Assembly (NCBI GenBank): GCA_032622095.1
Contig: CP136067.1
Location: 42,637,549-42,701,548 of the forward strand
From: Siphonodentalium dalli
Lineage: Eukaryota > Mollusca > Scaphopoda > Gadilida > Siphonodentaliidae
Length of the DNA stretch: 64,000 nucleotides
Direction of reading: 5' to 3'
This document shows positions 46,857-58,355 of this stretch, in pieces. How positions within the stretch are numbered: position 1 is the first letter of the stretch; the number at the start of each line of letters is the position of its first letter. The notes under the pieces were generated by a model. That model was given only the letters and a program-made list of their open reading frames with translations, ran no database searches and was not told the origin of the DNA. A program made the translations under genes and the position numbers.

Positions 46857-47068
46857 TTAACCCTTTCCATACCAAATGGATTCTCCCACTCAGTTATAAA
46901 AGTATACATAGGAATGGTCTATCATTCATTTGGAGGGGTGGTCAAGAAAAATAAGCATATGACAGACATGAAAATGATAATACAAGAGTAGAAGGATTCC
47001 TAATATTTAGTGGTTTGTTGTACTTATTATCTGCACATTTCCTAAGGGAACTCCTCATCAGTGAGTAT
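46857..47068. mobile_element. Ttaa-4 short element, right end interrupted
   Basis: Left end TTAACCCTTTCCATACCAAA. The body is complete up to CAGTGAGTATT, where a Ttaa-2 copy begins. Confidence 0.7.
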
Positions 47069-47331
47069 TTAACCCTTTCATGACTGGAGTTTCCTGAATT
47101 TTTGCGAAAACCCTGTGCCAATGCATTCTCTTATATATGTGAGTTGCCCATAGGGCGCCTCGTATATATAAGAGATTGCATTGGCCAAACAATATTTAAG
47201 TTGATCATGTAAGCCAGTGCATTCTTGCTTATACGCGAGGCTCCCTTTGGGAGACTCTCATATATAAGAGAATGCACTGGTACAGGATCATTAATGCTGC
47301 ATCAGCGCAGATCCCATTATGAAAGGGTTAA
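47069..47331. mobile_element. Ttaa-2 hairpin MITE nested in a Ttaa-4 element
   Basis: TTAA at both ends. The Ttaa-4 sequence on the left (46857-47068) stops inside its GAGTATTTAG motif exactly where this element begins, which suggests insertion there. Confidence 0.75.
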
Positions 47332-47596
47332 TACAAATTATTGGTTGGAACATACTACCAGTTTGATATTTATAAAACTTTTATTACAGGTCGGCTATAG
47401 GAAATCATCAAAATTTGTCGTATTTATGTCATGAACAATTTCTCAAAATCATTGAACATTGGTTCCCAATGTGGAATACATGTGTACTGCATGTAGTTTC
47501 ACACAAGAGCAGCATGTAAAACTTGTCACTTGAAATCCACTTGAATGTTCAATGAAGAGTATATATAATATTCACTCCTCAATAGTCCTCATTGAA

Positions 47597-47746
47597 CAAG
47601 CCTTGAAATAGTGTGCCTGTCATTTGCAGAATGAGGTCCCCAGAGGGTGAATTTGGTGATGCTAGCCCACTATGTGGGGTAGCATCACTAAATTCACCCT
47701 CTGGGGACCTCATTCTGCAAATGACAGACACCCTATTTCAAGGCTT
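47597..47746. mobile_element. hAT-D MITE, short form
   Basis: 150 bp, near-perfect palindrome. The flanking direct repeat CCTCATTGAA is present on both sides. Confidence 0.8.
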
Positions 47747-48710
47747 CCTCATTGAACACGAATGACAATTACCTCAGTTTGTTAATCGTTAGTTGTTTTG
47801 ATGGAATTTTTTGGTGATTTTTGCTTGTTTATTCATTTAGATTTTATTGTAGGCTTTGTTTTTTGTCAGAGGGATATTTTATTGTCAGCTTTATATTATG
47901 ATTAATAGTTGGTGCGGCTTTTGAGTTTATGCAAATTTTTAAACCTGATATCCATGTTTGTCACCGCTTCATTAGAAAAGGCCACTCAAAAGTCATTCTC
48001 CATTTCTCATCTTCACAGCATGCCATCCGAAAAATAATTTAACACTTTCATTGCTGAATGGATTCTCTTATTTAGTTATAAATAGGAATGGTCTATTATT
48101 TGACGATTATTTTACTAATATGCGTGCAGAGGACATGATTCCCATTCATTCATTTGTTATTTTAACAGTGCCAAGTAAACTACTTGTATCGAATATCCAG
48201 TAGTCAATGTGTGAACAAATAGATGTATAACTCTTTGAGGACTGGTTACTGTCTGACAACTGGTCCACTTGGGAAATGTTCAAATTATCAGTCGAACAAG
48301 CAGCCCTAGGACCATTCCAATGTGTACTATGTATTATAACTGAAAAAAGAATATGTTAATTGATCAAGATAAATTTGGAGAAACTTTTCGTTGATAGTTC
48401 AGAACGATTGGTGCTTTATCTGTAAAATATAAAAAGATAATTTATATATAATTTTGATCCCAGTTTCCTAGGAGTTTGTCAAACAACCCGACAAATAGCG
48501 TTATAATGAAGAAAGATGCTGTGATTAATTAAGTTCTGAGACATTGACTTGTAGTGGCCTTGTAGCAGGGTAGATCACTCGCAAACATACAAAACACATT
48601 TTCTATGTTATGCCATTTTGTAAAGTTTTGTCACTGTTAACGAACTAAAAACCAATAAAATATACATGATACAACTACATTCCATCCCATTAAAGACAGA
48701 GGTTGATTAG
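47747..48710. other. Intergenic, no gene seen
   Basis: AT-rich with Ttaa-4-like fragments near 48040-48110 and 48235-48330. The similar gene-free stretches 42889-43699, 44915-45515, 45779-46126 and 46343-46856 also show nothing but AT-rich sequence. Confidence 0.4.
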
Positions 48711-48962
48711 GGCAAATAGTGAGGTCCTCGGAGGGTGATTTTAGTTATGCTATCCCGCAGTGGGCTAGCATCACCAAATTCACCCTCTGAGAACCTCATT
48801 CTGCTTAGGCATCAACTGCTATGGGATCATATTGAATTTCCCCAGTTGAAGTTGGTGATGTTCACCAATTAGTCATCTCGGTTATGCATTTTATCTTCTG
48901 CAATTTAGGGGATATAGAAACTTCCCAGAAGGGGAAAAAAGTAACTAAAAACAATGTTAATA

Positions 48963-50384
48963 AGTCCTGTCACTGAGTCGCTGCCAAATTGGATCCATCC
49001 AATTCCCGTTCCGCAGTTTAAGTGCTACATGTCCAAGTTCCATATATGGAGCTTTTGAATATTCATGAATATATGGAATGCACCTCCAGAACTTTGACCT
49101 GTAACCTGTAACACTTAAAACGCGTAACGGGTAGGGACCTGCGAATATTCGAGATTCGATTCGATGTCGATATCGGGCACCCGATTCGAGATAGACACCG
49201 AATCTGTCCGCTGATTCGGATATTTTCGAATTGGTGTTACTTTGGTTTAGTCTCCTTTTTTGCGTCTAAATAACACATCCCAAATGACCTGAACTCGCAT
49301 AAATTGAAGTACAAGGTTGCCAAGTTAGCCAACGTAGGTAATTTTGAATGTTTGCCGTTCAGAATAGACATGCAGTATGCAAATTAGGCCTATATGCTTC
49401 GATAGCAACCTGTGACGGTGATCAAATGCCGCATAAATTTGTATATATGTAAATTTTTCTACACGGTGCGTGATCGCTAGATGCGGAACTCAATTCATTA
49501 CCTTATATTTAGACCTTTAGATATCCAATTCAGATTATATGAATAAAATTCAATGTCAGCCGCCGTTATGAGCAACAAAACATAGATTGGAATGAACAGA
49601 AACAGTGAGACCATAGAACAATTAGTCTATTGCGTTCTTAAATGGACGTCATCATGTGCGACAAGTTATCTGTGACACTGCCGGCAAAATTCCTATAAAT
49701 TTCCTACATTCAGTTTCTATTTCTCGGAAATCGAGCGAGTAGCACCAAGTTTCGATCCAATGAATCTTGTTGATAACATTTAACACTTATGTGTCTGTTT
49801 TCTGGGACCCCCTTCGTGAAGACAACTACTGTGAATATGTGATGTAGGTGTTTGATCTATTGTGGGGTGAACAGTTTAACAGATATATGAACGGTGTACC
49901 CATGTCCACTTGTGTCAAATCTTTATTATCTTTATTAAATAATGTAGACAAGTGACTTCCATATCATTGGGTTTGTGATGCGTTGATTGAACTGTCTTTA
50001 AGTGTCTTACTGTCACTTCTTGTGTCATGTTCGCCATGATACAGCTAAACAATGCAACATATCCCAAACCCTCCACGAGACGGAGAGTGACTTGCCTATG
50101 TCATGGTTTTTCTAAAAAAAAAACCACAAATTCCAACGGATGTTTAAGGAGAATAACACTGTTATATAGTATCTAGTGAATTTTGCAGTTTTTTTTGTCA
50201 TGAGACACCGAAATACACACTGGTAAACAGTGTCAACCACCAGCTGATTCGATTCGATGTCGATATCAGGAAGGAGATTCAATATCGAGATTCAATTCGA
50301 TGCAAAATCCCCCGATACGCAGATCCCTTGTAACGGGGGCTGGATGAATTCAATATGGCTGCGACTTACTGATCTCGCTTATTT
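48963..50384. mobile_element. Unclassified TIR element, itself interrupted
   Basis: Inserted into hAT-D. Imperfect inverted ends around GTCACTGAGTCGCTGCCAAA and TCAGTAAGTCGCAGCCATAT (reverse). The target duplication is unclear (TTA or TTAA). Its centre is interrupted by the hAT-like element at 49132. Confidence 0.5.
49132..50329. mobile_element. hAT-like element, 1.2 kb
   Basis: A perfect 8 bp duplication GTAACGGG lies at 49124-49131 and 50330-50337. Inverted ends TAGGGACCTGCGAAT / AAGGGATCTGCGTAT are followed by repeated ATTCGATTCGATGTCGATAT near both ends. No coding region. Confidence 0.8.
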
Positions 50385-51159
50385 GAAACTATAGATACTT
50401 CCCAGAAGATGAGGCCTAAGCAGAATGAGGTCCCCAGTGGGTAGTGATGAGCCGATTGTCAAATAGAGCCTTGCGCTGATTGCCGATTATTTGAGATAAC
50501 AATTGGCCGATTCCGATTATTGTAATAATTATACCAAAATATGTTATATGTGTTATATACTACTTCGATTTGGAAGCAACAACATCAGTAATATACCAGT
50601 ATACATAAGTATACGGTATATATAAGTATACTGTTGGGTAAGTATAAAGGTAGGTATGGGTGGACTTGTGAACGAATTCCTGTGTCCTGACAACCAATAC
50701 ACATGTTATATTATGCTCAATTTACTGTAGATTTCTGTCTTTAAGTCACTACTTGTTGACCAGTATTTCCCCTCAAAATGTGCTTGCGAATTATACAACT
50801 AAGTCCATAGGGGGTCTGAATTCTGGCTACAATCACAGACACAGGTGAGTTTTGGCATTCGTCGCGATGACAACTCAGAAGAGTGCATGACATCAAAACA
50901 GGAACAAAATGTTTAATTACAAATAAAAACGAGAGGCCGATCACGATCGGCAGATGTTAACCCATCCCTTGGCAATAGTAAATTACTATGATCGGAATCA
51001 TAAATGAGAGTTTTGGTGTTGAATTATAGAGTATACTGTTATGTACTATTATAGACAAATGTACATAACACAAATTATTGGAATTTATGGGTCACTCGCA
51101 TTTATATAAGAGAATGCACTGGCACAGGATCTGTAATGCTGCACCACCACAGCCTTGGG

Positions 51160-51532
51160 TTAAAGACATATTATGGACTTGTTCGAGTTCGTGAAACTGA
51201 TAAGTTAGTATTCAGGCTTTATGCCAACCTGGAGAATGTAGCATTCTACTAACATCGCCGAAAATTTCAAAGAAATCGACCATACCACTCAATAGAAAAC
51301 ATCGTCAAAACTATGCTCAATTGTAAATATTTACATCTATTCGGGACGCAACAATCGGCGACAAACAAACACAAATGATTTCGCCACCCAGAGCCAGTGC
51401 ATTTAATTAATATATCCGAATGACGGTGTGTGTTGGCAATTTCGATTAATATTCGTAAAAAGAACAACTTTGAGCAAGATTATTCTCCATTTCTATTGGA
51501 TCACCCTACCGGAGTGTTTCACATCACTTTAA
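51160..51532 (-). mobile_element. Ttaa-5 element, reversed, with known empty site
   Basis: 373 bp with TTAA at both ends. The flanks GGGTTAA...TTAAATGTG correspond to an uninterrupted GGGTTAAATGTG (reverse complement) at about 17965-17976 in the paralogous copy of this region. Confidence 0.85.
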
Positions 51533-51808
51533 ATGTGACCTGGACATGGAATACTTGGGTTAAGAGAGTCCAATTTAAGTTTACAATGATAATGTATCAA
51601 ATTCTACCAACAATATAGATCAAGATAAACCACCTCACTGCTGACCCATTAATATCAATTACATAGCAGAGCTGTCAACAAATCACAGGAATTGTTTATG
51701 TTGAAAGCTGGCATCTCTATTAAACCAATAACATTTATAATGACCTCAGTCCATCTGTAGAGTGATATCTTCAGCTGTGCAAGGCAGCAAAGATGTTCAA
51801 GTCTACTG

Positions 51809-52099
51809 TTAAAGACATAACATCACCGAAAATCTCAAGCAAATCGACTGTACCACTCCATAGAAACATTGTCTGAACTACACTAAATTGTAAATATTTA
51901 CTACTCGAATCGGGACGCTTCTATCGGCGATAAACTAACGAAAACGTTTCGCCATCGGCAGTCACTGCATTTAATTAATATATAAGAATGACTGTGTGTG
52001 TTGTCAATTTAGATATATTTGTAAAAAATAACTACTCTGAACAATATTATTCTCCATTTCTATTTGATCACCATACCGGAGTGTTTCACATCACTTTGA
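51809..52099 (-). mobile_element. Ttaa-5 element, reversed, second known empty site
   Basis: About 290 bp, slightly shortened. The flanks CTACTGTTAA...TTGATATCATG correspond to uninterrupted CTACTGTTAATATCATG (reverse complement) at about 17689-17705. The right TTAA has become TTGA. Confidence 0.8.
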
Positions 52100-53540
52100 T
52101 ATCATGTGATGTGTATTGCTGAATCTTTATTTTAAATTAGATACCACAGCTTTCTTTATCAGATTATCTGCACATTGGCATAAGAGACATCAGAAAATAA
52201 TATAGCCTTATCAATAGCTAAGTAGTCCAAAGGCATGGGATGGAATTGGTGAATTTGTTTTAATGTCGCTCCAAACAAATTTACCAGTACATAACACAAG
52301 ATTTTGGACCAGCTTTAAACAAATTTGGTGTGGTGAGTCGCGGTACCCTTGGCAGAGTTATAATGGTGTTAGTTTTTCAAATTTTTTTAACTTTGAGTGA
52401 ATATTTTTTTGAAAAAGGGCCACAACTCAGTTAAGAATAGTCGGATTAAACCCATATTCGAACTCGATCTGTTTTTTGTGCTGAGAAATTCATATACAAA
52501 ATTTGGTTCCGATCAGATATAAAATATTTGAGTTATCGCACCATGTGTAAAGTGTCTACGGAACGACAGACGGACGGATGCACGCACGACGAGTGGTCAA
52601 TCTGGACAACGACACCATGTTTACCATACTATGGTATGGGTAAACATAACAATTAAAATATTAATAATTGTTACCAGTGTATTTATCCCTATCCAATTAA
52701 TAAAATACAAGAATTCAACAGGAGACCTCCGTCTGAGGAAGGGATTTTGATGTTATACCACATTATCCTGAACTCAACTGTAGAGACAATACCAAGGAAA
52801 CCATGCGAGGGCATGACGCAACACTTGTTTACTGTCTACAGGTTTTTTTTTATGTCGGCTTATAGATAAGAGGTCATTGAGGTCACTGGCTGACCTGATA
52901 TCAGTTTGAATACTGGTGATTAGTGGTCACTACATTGTTGTAGTTGTTAATTGGTGAACAATGGGGATGTTGTAAACACTAAACTATATAATGGGTCTCG
53001 TCGGGCTATTTTACATAATTATTTCAATTCATTCGATATATAATAACTGAAGCGTGGTGAATGCAGTCAACGGCGTAATTATGTGTCAGGTGACATGTAC
53101 TTTCGGGGGTTTACACCCGTTAGGCAGGACCTGGCTGTATATCATCAAATTTGTGTTTGGTTACACTTTCCCCATGTTTACTGGTCATTTATTCAACAAA
53201 ACATCGTTATATTTAACACAGTTTACTGAAGAAAAACAAGATTATTATTTAGACAATCAGAAATGCCGATGTTGAAATCCGAGTACTGATTGTCATCCGA
53301 TGGGCCACAATCGGCCGATTCCGATTGTCGTTTCCGATCATCGGCTCATCACTACCAGTGGGTAAATTTGGTGATGCCAGCTCACTGTGCTGGACCTCCC
53401 TAACTTAGGCTCTCCCAAAAATCCAGGTGCCCATTTCACGTCTAGTTACCACGAAGCAGGCACAGTACGAGTGGCCTTGCTCAAGGGTCACAACATGGGC
53501 ACAAGATTTTGCACGTTAACTAGTTATCGTAAAAAAACTT

Positions 53541-54215
53541 CATATGGATCCTCGGGGTGAATTCTATATGGGAGCTTACCATTTTTTCCAAATTCTATTG
53601 GAGTTCGCATTGGAAGCCATCGGCACCCCATAATTATAAAAAAAAATGTAGAACATGGCTGTTCCGATCGTCATGAAACTTCATATGGATTTTTTGGGTG
53701 AATACTAGATGGGAGCAATCAAATTTTTCAAAATTTGTTAAAAAACATGGCCTCTTGGATTTTACTCCGCATAACTAAATCCTTCGACACACCCTACAGG
53801 CCATGTCCGTCATTCGATCATTCATAACCAAAGTTCATCTTCGGGGAGCCATCAATTATTTTCCGAAATTTGTTAAAATACATGGCCGCCTGTGGCCATC
53901 TTTGATTTCAAATTGAATCCTTTGCATTACATATATACTTACTGAAACCCCAAACTTCATATAGAGTAATGCCCTAATTAATCGACTGCTTAACCACAGC
54001 AGAATTATGGGTAACTTTCCCCGAGAGCTTTCCGACTAAATCCTGAAAAGTTACCCATAATTCTGCTGTGGTTAAGCAGTCGATTAATTAGGGCATTACT
54101 GTATCTCATCATGTTGACATCTAGTATTACTTAGACATTCTAACTTTCTGAATTCCTTATCGCTGCATTAACTAACATTTGACATCAGTCCTTGTCCAAG
54201 TTGAGCTTCAGTGTC
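53541..54215. repeat. Old dispersed repeat copy, intergenic
   Basis: CTTCATATGGATCCTCGGGG to CCAAGTTGAGCTTCAGTGTC, interrupted by the short Pal-TA copy at 53962. The preceding 53394-53540 holds a reversed SINE-like fragment (CTTGCTCAAGGGTCACAAC). Confidence 0.55.
53962..54103. mobile_element. Pal-TA MITE, short derivative
   Basis: 142 bp: both outer arms are present but the middle is deleted (GGGTAACTTTCCCCGAGAGC then TTTCCGAC). Confidence 0.8.
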
Positions 54216-54491
54216 ATTAAATTAAACCTGGGGCATTTTGGAATATCTTTTTAATTCCCGGCTGTTAGTTGGCAAACCAAATGGAACTGAAGTATTGTGA
54301 CACATTTACTCCACTGCAGTAGCCACCCTCACAATGGACACCCCAGGGGCTGTCAGTAAGGCGCATAGTTCAATTACCAATAAGGGCAGATTTGTGATCC
54401 AAGTAAAGGAGGATAGATTAATTCATGTATCTGGGCAAATTTATTAGTTGCTTGCCTGGGGTAAGTTTTACATGCTGTGGATTGATTGAAA

Positions 54492-54690
54492 TTAACCTTT
54501 TCAATACTAAATGGATTCTCCCAATCAGTCAAAAGTATACATTGGAATGGTCTATTATTCATCTGGAGGGGTTTTCAGAAAAACAAGCCGACAATAGATA
54601 AATCGAGTGCAGAAGGATTCCTATTTATCATCTGAACATTTCCAAAGGGATAACTACTCATCACTGAGTATTTAGTATACAAAGGGTTAA
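54492..54690. mobile_element. Ttaa-4 short element (reference copy)
   Basis: 199 bp with ends TTAACCTTTTCAATACTAAA and AGTATACAAAGGGTTAA. It has TTAA at both ends but no long hairpins. Confidence 0.7.
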
Positions 54691-54695
54691 TCCCC

Positions 54696-54911
54696 TACAG
54701 TAATGCTCTAAATAGTCGACTCCTTTACCACAGCAGAATTATGGGTAATTTTTCAGGATTTAGTTGGAAATATGGCTTGTTGCGATTCATCGGAAAGCTC
54801 TAGTGAGAGCTTTCCGATGAATGGCAACAAGCCATATTTCCGACTAAATCCTGAAAAATTACCTATAATTCTGCTGTGGTTAATGAGTCGATTATTTATG
54901 GCATTACTGTA
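54696..54911. mobile_element. Pal-TA palindromic MITE
   Basis: Full palindrome, 5 bp after a Ttaa-4 element. Confidence 0.85.
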
Positions 54912-55924
54912 TGTGACCGTTCCTTCACCATTAAAATGACGTGATAATGCCTAGTGGCTGAAACAACAAACCTCGAACAACCCAGACCTCCATCTGTATG
55001 GTTATAAATAAAGCAACAAGTCATAGTTTATGTATTTATAAATAAATAAAAATAAATGAAAAATATGCAATGAAATGATGGTTGTCGATCATAATATTTA
55101 ATACTAAATACAATGAAATGGCAATGTCACTGAAATTACTTTTACAGTGACACAAAAATGTGCGAATGCAGATGGAATGGAATGGAATGTTCCACTTGGT
55201 GGTTATAATATTTATGAAGTTTGAAAAAATGTGTATATTTTATCCAACTAAAAATGAACAGTAACAAACAAATACTCATCAGCCATTTTTTCTTGGAGGA
55301 CACTGGGGGAATTAAAATATTCCAACTTATATATTTGACTGAACAGTTGAGTGAGGTTTCATGATAATCAGATGAGGAATGCAGTGAACAACAGCATAAT
55401 ATCCGAAATCATGGTGGCTAGGTAGCATCTCATAACACATATTCGCAATTCAGAAGACGGTGTAATACATTTATAATCGTAAGTTGTGTTTTTCTCAAAC
55501 AAAAGTCATTGTGGGATAGACCTGTCCAGTTCGCCTTCACATGCCCATAATTTAACTGAGATGGGAAAGGTTCTAATATACCTTAAAATAGTTCAATATT
55601 GAATCAATGATTACAGTGACCATGAACCTTTTGACAAGAGGGACAAGTGCGAATTTTAGCACCTATGAATTAAAAATTGCGAGTGCATACAGGCGCGAGA
55701 GCTATTGCTCCCGTTTCCTGGGAAGGACTGATATAATGTAATAAAATAAACATTCCTTTCATAATTCCTAATGAGGATCATAGGGTTCTAGCCGACATGC
55801 TCACTGACATTATGAAAAGATGGACGATGCTAAGAATGCTAAGCACACCTCAACATTGGCTCTTTAAACCTAACCCTGGACTCCTCAATTATTTAGGGCG
55901 TTACTTTATGTTATAAAGTCAGTC
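54912..55924. other. Intergenic, no gene seen
   Basis: AT-rich, includes AAATAAATAAAAATAAATGA near 55040. No element ends recognised. TTLL1 3' UTR could extend into it. Confidence 0.4.
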
Positions 55925-56868
55925 ATTTGAGATAAGAACTTGACAACTCTCTCATTTCCATGGTAACCATGTTATATAAAGTCCTATTAGATATCATAAC
56001 TTGACCTAGATCGTGCCATGGATCTCTACTATGGCTTCGACCGTAGAGATCATGTTCCATCAGTTTGAAACCTGGGAATGTTTTGACAGGGAATTTCATA
56101 ACATTGAAAAAATTAACACAGGTAATATATTTCATAATTAAATTACAACCAGTTCGTTAATAATGTATTTCACAGTAGGTGAAGGTCCCAGCTCAAGATT
56201 ACATGAGTTAGGAAACTAAAAACTCATGTAACATTGTGAGCTGATTTTGCGATAAATATGAATTGATTACCTGAGGGAAAACTTTATGATCGTAATCTGT
56301 GTAATCTCGAGTTGCACCTTCCCGTAATGTGAAACACATTATAAAGAAACAGGTATTCACTAAGAAATAAATTACCTGTGTTATTTTTTTTATGTTATAT
56401 AGTTTCCCATCAGTTCTTCAAAAAGTTTGTAGGTTTTGAACTGGTGGAATATGATCTCTACAGGTACTAGGTGTAGGCATTGTGTAGAGATTCATTACAT
56501 GACCTGAACTTGACCACTCTCTCATTTCCATGGGAACCATATTATTTAATCTGTCAATTGAGATCAGACCTGAGGACACTCTTATTTCCATGGAAACCAT
56601 GTTATATAGTTTGACATAATGCGAGCCATGTTCTATATATTGCTATTTGAGATCAGAACTTGAGGACGCTCTCATTTCCATGGTAACCATATTAAGTGAT
56701 ATGCGTTTTGAGACAGAACTTGTTCACTCTCTCGTTTCATGTGAACCATGTTATATATAGTGCTATATGTGATCAGAATTTGAGGATCAGAGGATGATCT
56801 CATTTCCATGGTAACCTTATTAGGTAGTGATATGCATTTTGAGTCAGAACTTTAGCACTCTCATTTCC
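55925..56868 (-). repeat. Degenerate tandem repeat in the TTLL1 3' UTR
   Basis: Units of roughly 50-100 bp recur at about 55935, 56505, 56565, 56655, 56725, 56790 and 56850. On the - strand the core reads GGTTACCATGGAAATGAGAG, followed by CAAGTTCTGATCTCAAA-like sequence. The core overlaps in sequence the final codons of TTLL1 (ACATGGAAATGAGA at the stop). With the Mutator-like element removed, the stop region would be the first unit of the array. 56135-56400 is non-repeat sequence between units. Confidence 0.6.
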
Positions 56869-58235
56869 TAGTCCAAGTCTTCTCGTACTAAAACTAGCTA
56901 AGATTTTGGGATGGAGAGATGCTAGTGTTTAGTCCGAGACCGCGCGCATAGCCTTCTTATGACACGAGTTACGCCCAGGATCTGTGGCGGGAATCTGTGG
57001 TGTATTTTACTCGATTTACCTAACAAAGCAATACATGATGCTATATACGTCGGAAAGAGTGACATCTTATGGTCAGAATGGTGTATAATAATCTAACTTT
57101 AATGTTAAATTACACATAGAATATTCCGGTTGATTGCCACAAACATCGTTGTTTTTTCTGTTTGTTTACTTAACTGAAAGCCGAACTCAGGTTCCGAAGA
57201 ACTTCGGCATTGTCCGGTGTTTGTTCTGAGTATTCTAGTTTCCGTTTCTATATATAGCGCGGGGTTTTCCGAACAAATTAGAGAAAACCGATCGCCGCAA
57301 AGTCCAGTTTCCAATGTGCTTTGAGAACAATTCCCGCACTAAAAACTTAATGACATAATGGAGGATCAGAAAGGTAGTTTTGTTGACAATTTTCGCAAGC
57401 AACTTGTCAAAATTGGAGCAAATTAGAACTCTTGTGTCTGACTTGCCATGTGTGTGATTTTCATCCATGTGCATTTTGACTTTTGTGTTGATAAAATAAT
57501 CGGAGAACCGAATCACACAGTTTCTAAATATAGTTCTTCCGTTTTAGTGGGACTTTTCAAACTTAAGGTTAAAAATTTATACAAATTTTGTTTGATTTTT
57601 TGTGTGCTTAACAAGAGCAGTATATTGCTCTGTTCGCTTAGTATATATCTTAATTTCGCTGAAGTCCACCAAATGTGGGAAATGTAGCACCATATTATTT
57701 ATTCTAATGTTCGTTGTGTTTACACTGTTTTAAACTTTGAGAGGGTTGTAATTCCCCGTAATTTATTTAATGTATTACATTTATATCTTCAATGTTTAAT
57801 TAATCTATTTATTTTTTATTTATTGACACACATAATTACGATTACAATGGAGAATTCATCGTAATTTGCGTTGTCAGTCGAAAATCTACGGAATATTTTC
57901 AACGGAAAATGCCGAACACAGTTCGCAAGGTCAACTGAGTTCGCATACTTTTAAAAATTTGTAAACATTGCGGTAAATGTCTCTTTTCGCATTAAATTAC
58001 CGCTTTCAATTCACAACTGATGTGGGGTTCAGATCAAATAGCATGTCTTCTGCGGAAAATATCTTTTATTGTCGCAATTGTGATATTTTATTTCATATAA
58101 TTGTGGTTTTATTTGAGCGGGTCATTAACGCTTAACTCGTGTCATAAGAAGGCTATGCGCGCGTTCTCGGACTAAACACTAGCATCTCTCCATCCCAAAA
58201 TCTTAGCTAGTTTTAGTACGAGAAGACTTGGACTA
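56869..58235. mobile_element. Mutator-like (long-TIR) element in the TTLL1 3' end
   Basis: The terminal inverted repeats are about 103 bp long with one mismatch (outer end TAGTCCAAGTCTTCTCGTAC), at 56869-56971 and 58133-58235. The flanking 10 bp duplication TCTCATTTCC is perfect at 56859-56868 and 58236-58245. Long TIRs with a 9-11 bp duplication are typical of Mutator-like elements; the superfamily is inferred. The 1.16 kb interior has no convincing coding region, so it is non-autonomous. Near-identical TIRs suggest recent insertion. Confidence 0.8.
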
Positions 58236-58237
58236 TC

Positions 58238-58355
58238 TCATTTCCATGTTGCCAATGATCTCTTATCTCTTCTTGCAGCAAGTGAGCCAGCACCACCTGT
58301 ACGACCTTTGACATCTGCTGCTATCTGATCATTCTGTGCTAGTTCCTCATCATAC
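58238..58355 (-). CDS. TTLL1: TTLL1 last exon: C-terminal tail and stop
   Basis: Read on the - strand, the acceptor AATTTAACAG ends at 58356. One base completes Leu, then 38 codons and TGA at 58240-58238. It starts YDEELAQNDQIAADVKGRTG and ends RSLATWK. YDEELAQ and the TWK end are TTLL1 signatures, while the middle is a variable Gly/Ala/Arg-rich tail. The 10 bp at 58236-58245, which span TGG-AAA-TGA, are repeated at 56859-56868 on the far side of a 1.37 kb inserted element. The insertion therefore left the reading frame and stop intact. Confidence 0.93.

Larger units (their letters stand above)
50442..53354. mobile_element. hAT-like element, 2.9 kb, composite
   Basis: A perfect 8 bp duplication CCAGTGGG lies at 50434-50441 and 53355-53362. 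The 15 bp inverted ends TAGTGATGAGCCGAT are perfect. Subterminal GGCCGATTCCGATTRT occurs on both sides. It carries a ~1.57 kb block (51084-52649) that is an inverted paralogue of 17086-18047 plus two Ttaa-5 insertions. No transposase frame. Confidence 0.8.
48711..53393. mobile_element. hAT-D MITE split by two large nested insertions
   Basis: Pieces of one long-form hAT-D copy are found at 48711-48962, 50385-50441 and 53355-53393 and read in consensus order. The gaps hold the 48963-50384 insertion and the 50442-53354 element. Confidence 0.75.

Noticed and set aside
51430-51618. 62-codon + strand frame with a similar frame at 11856-12074
   Set aside because: Both are translations of the Ttaa-5 element ([20 protein letters not shown] type peptide) and recur at every copy.
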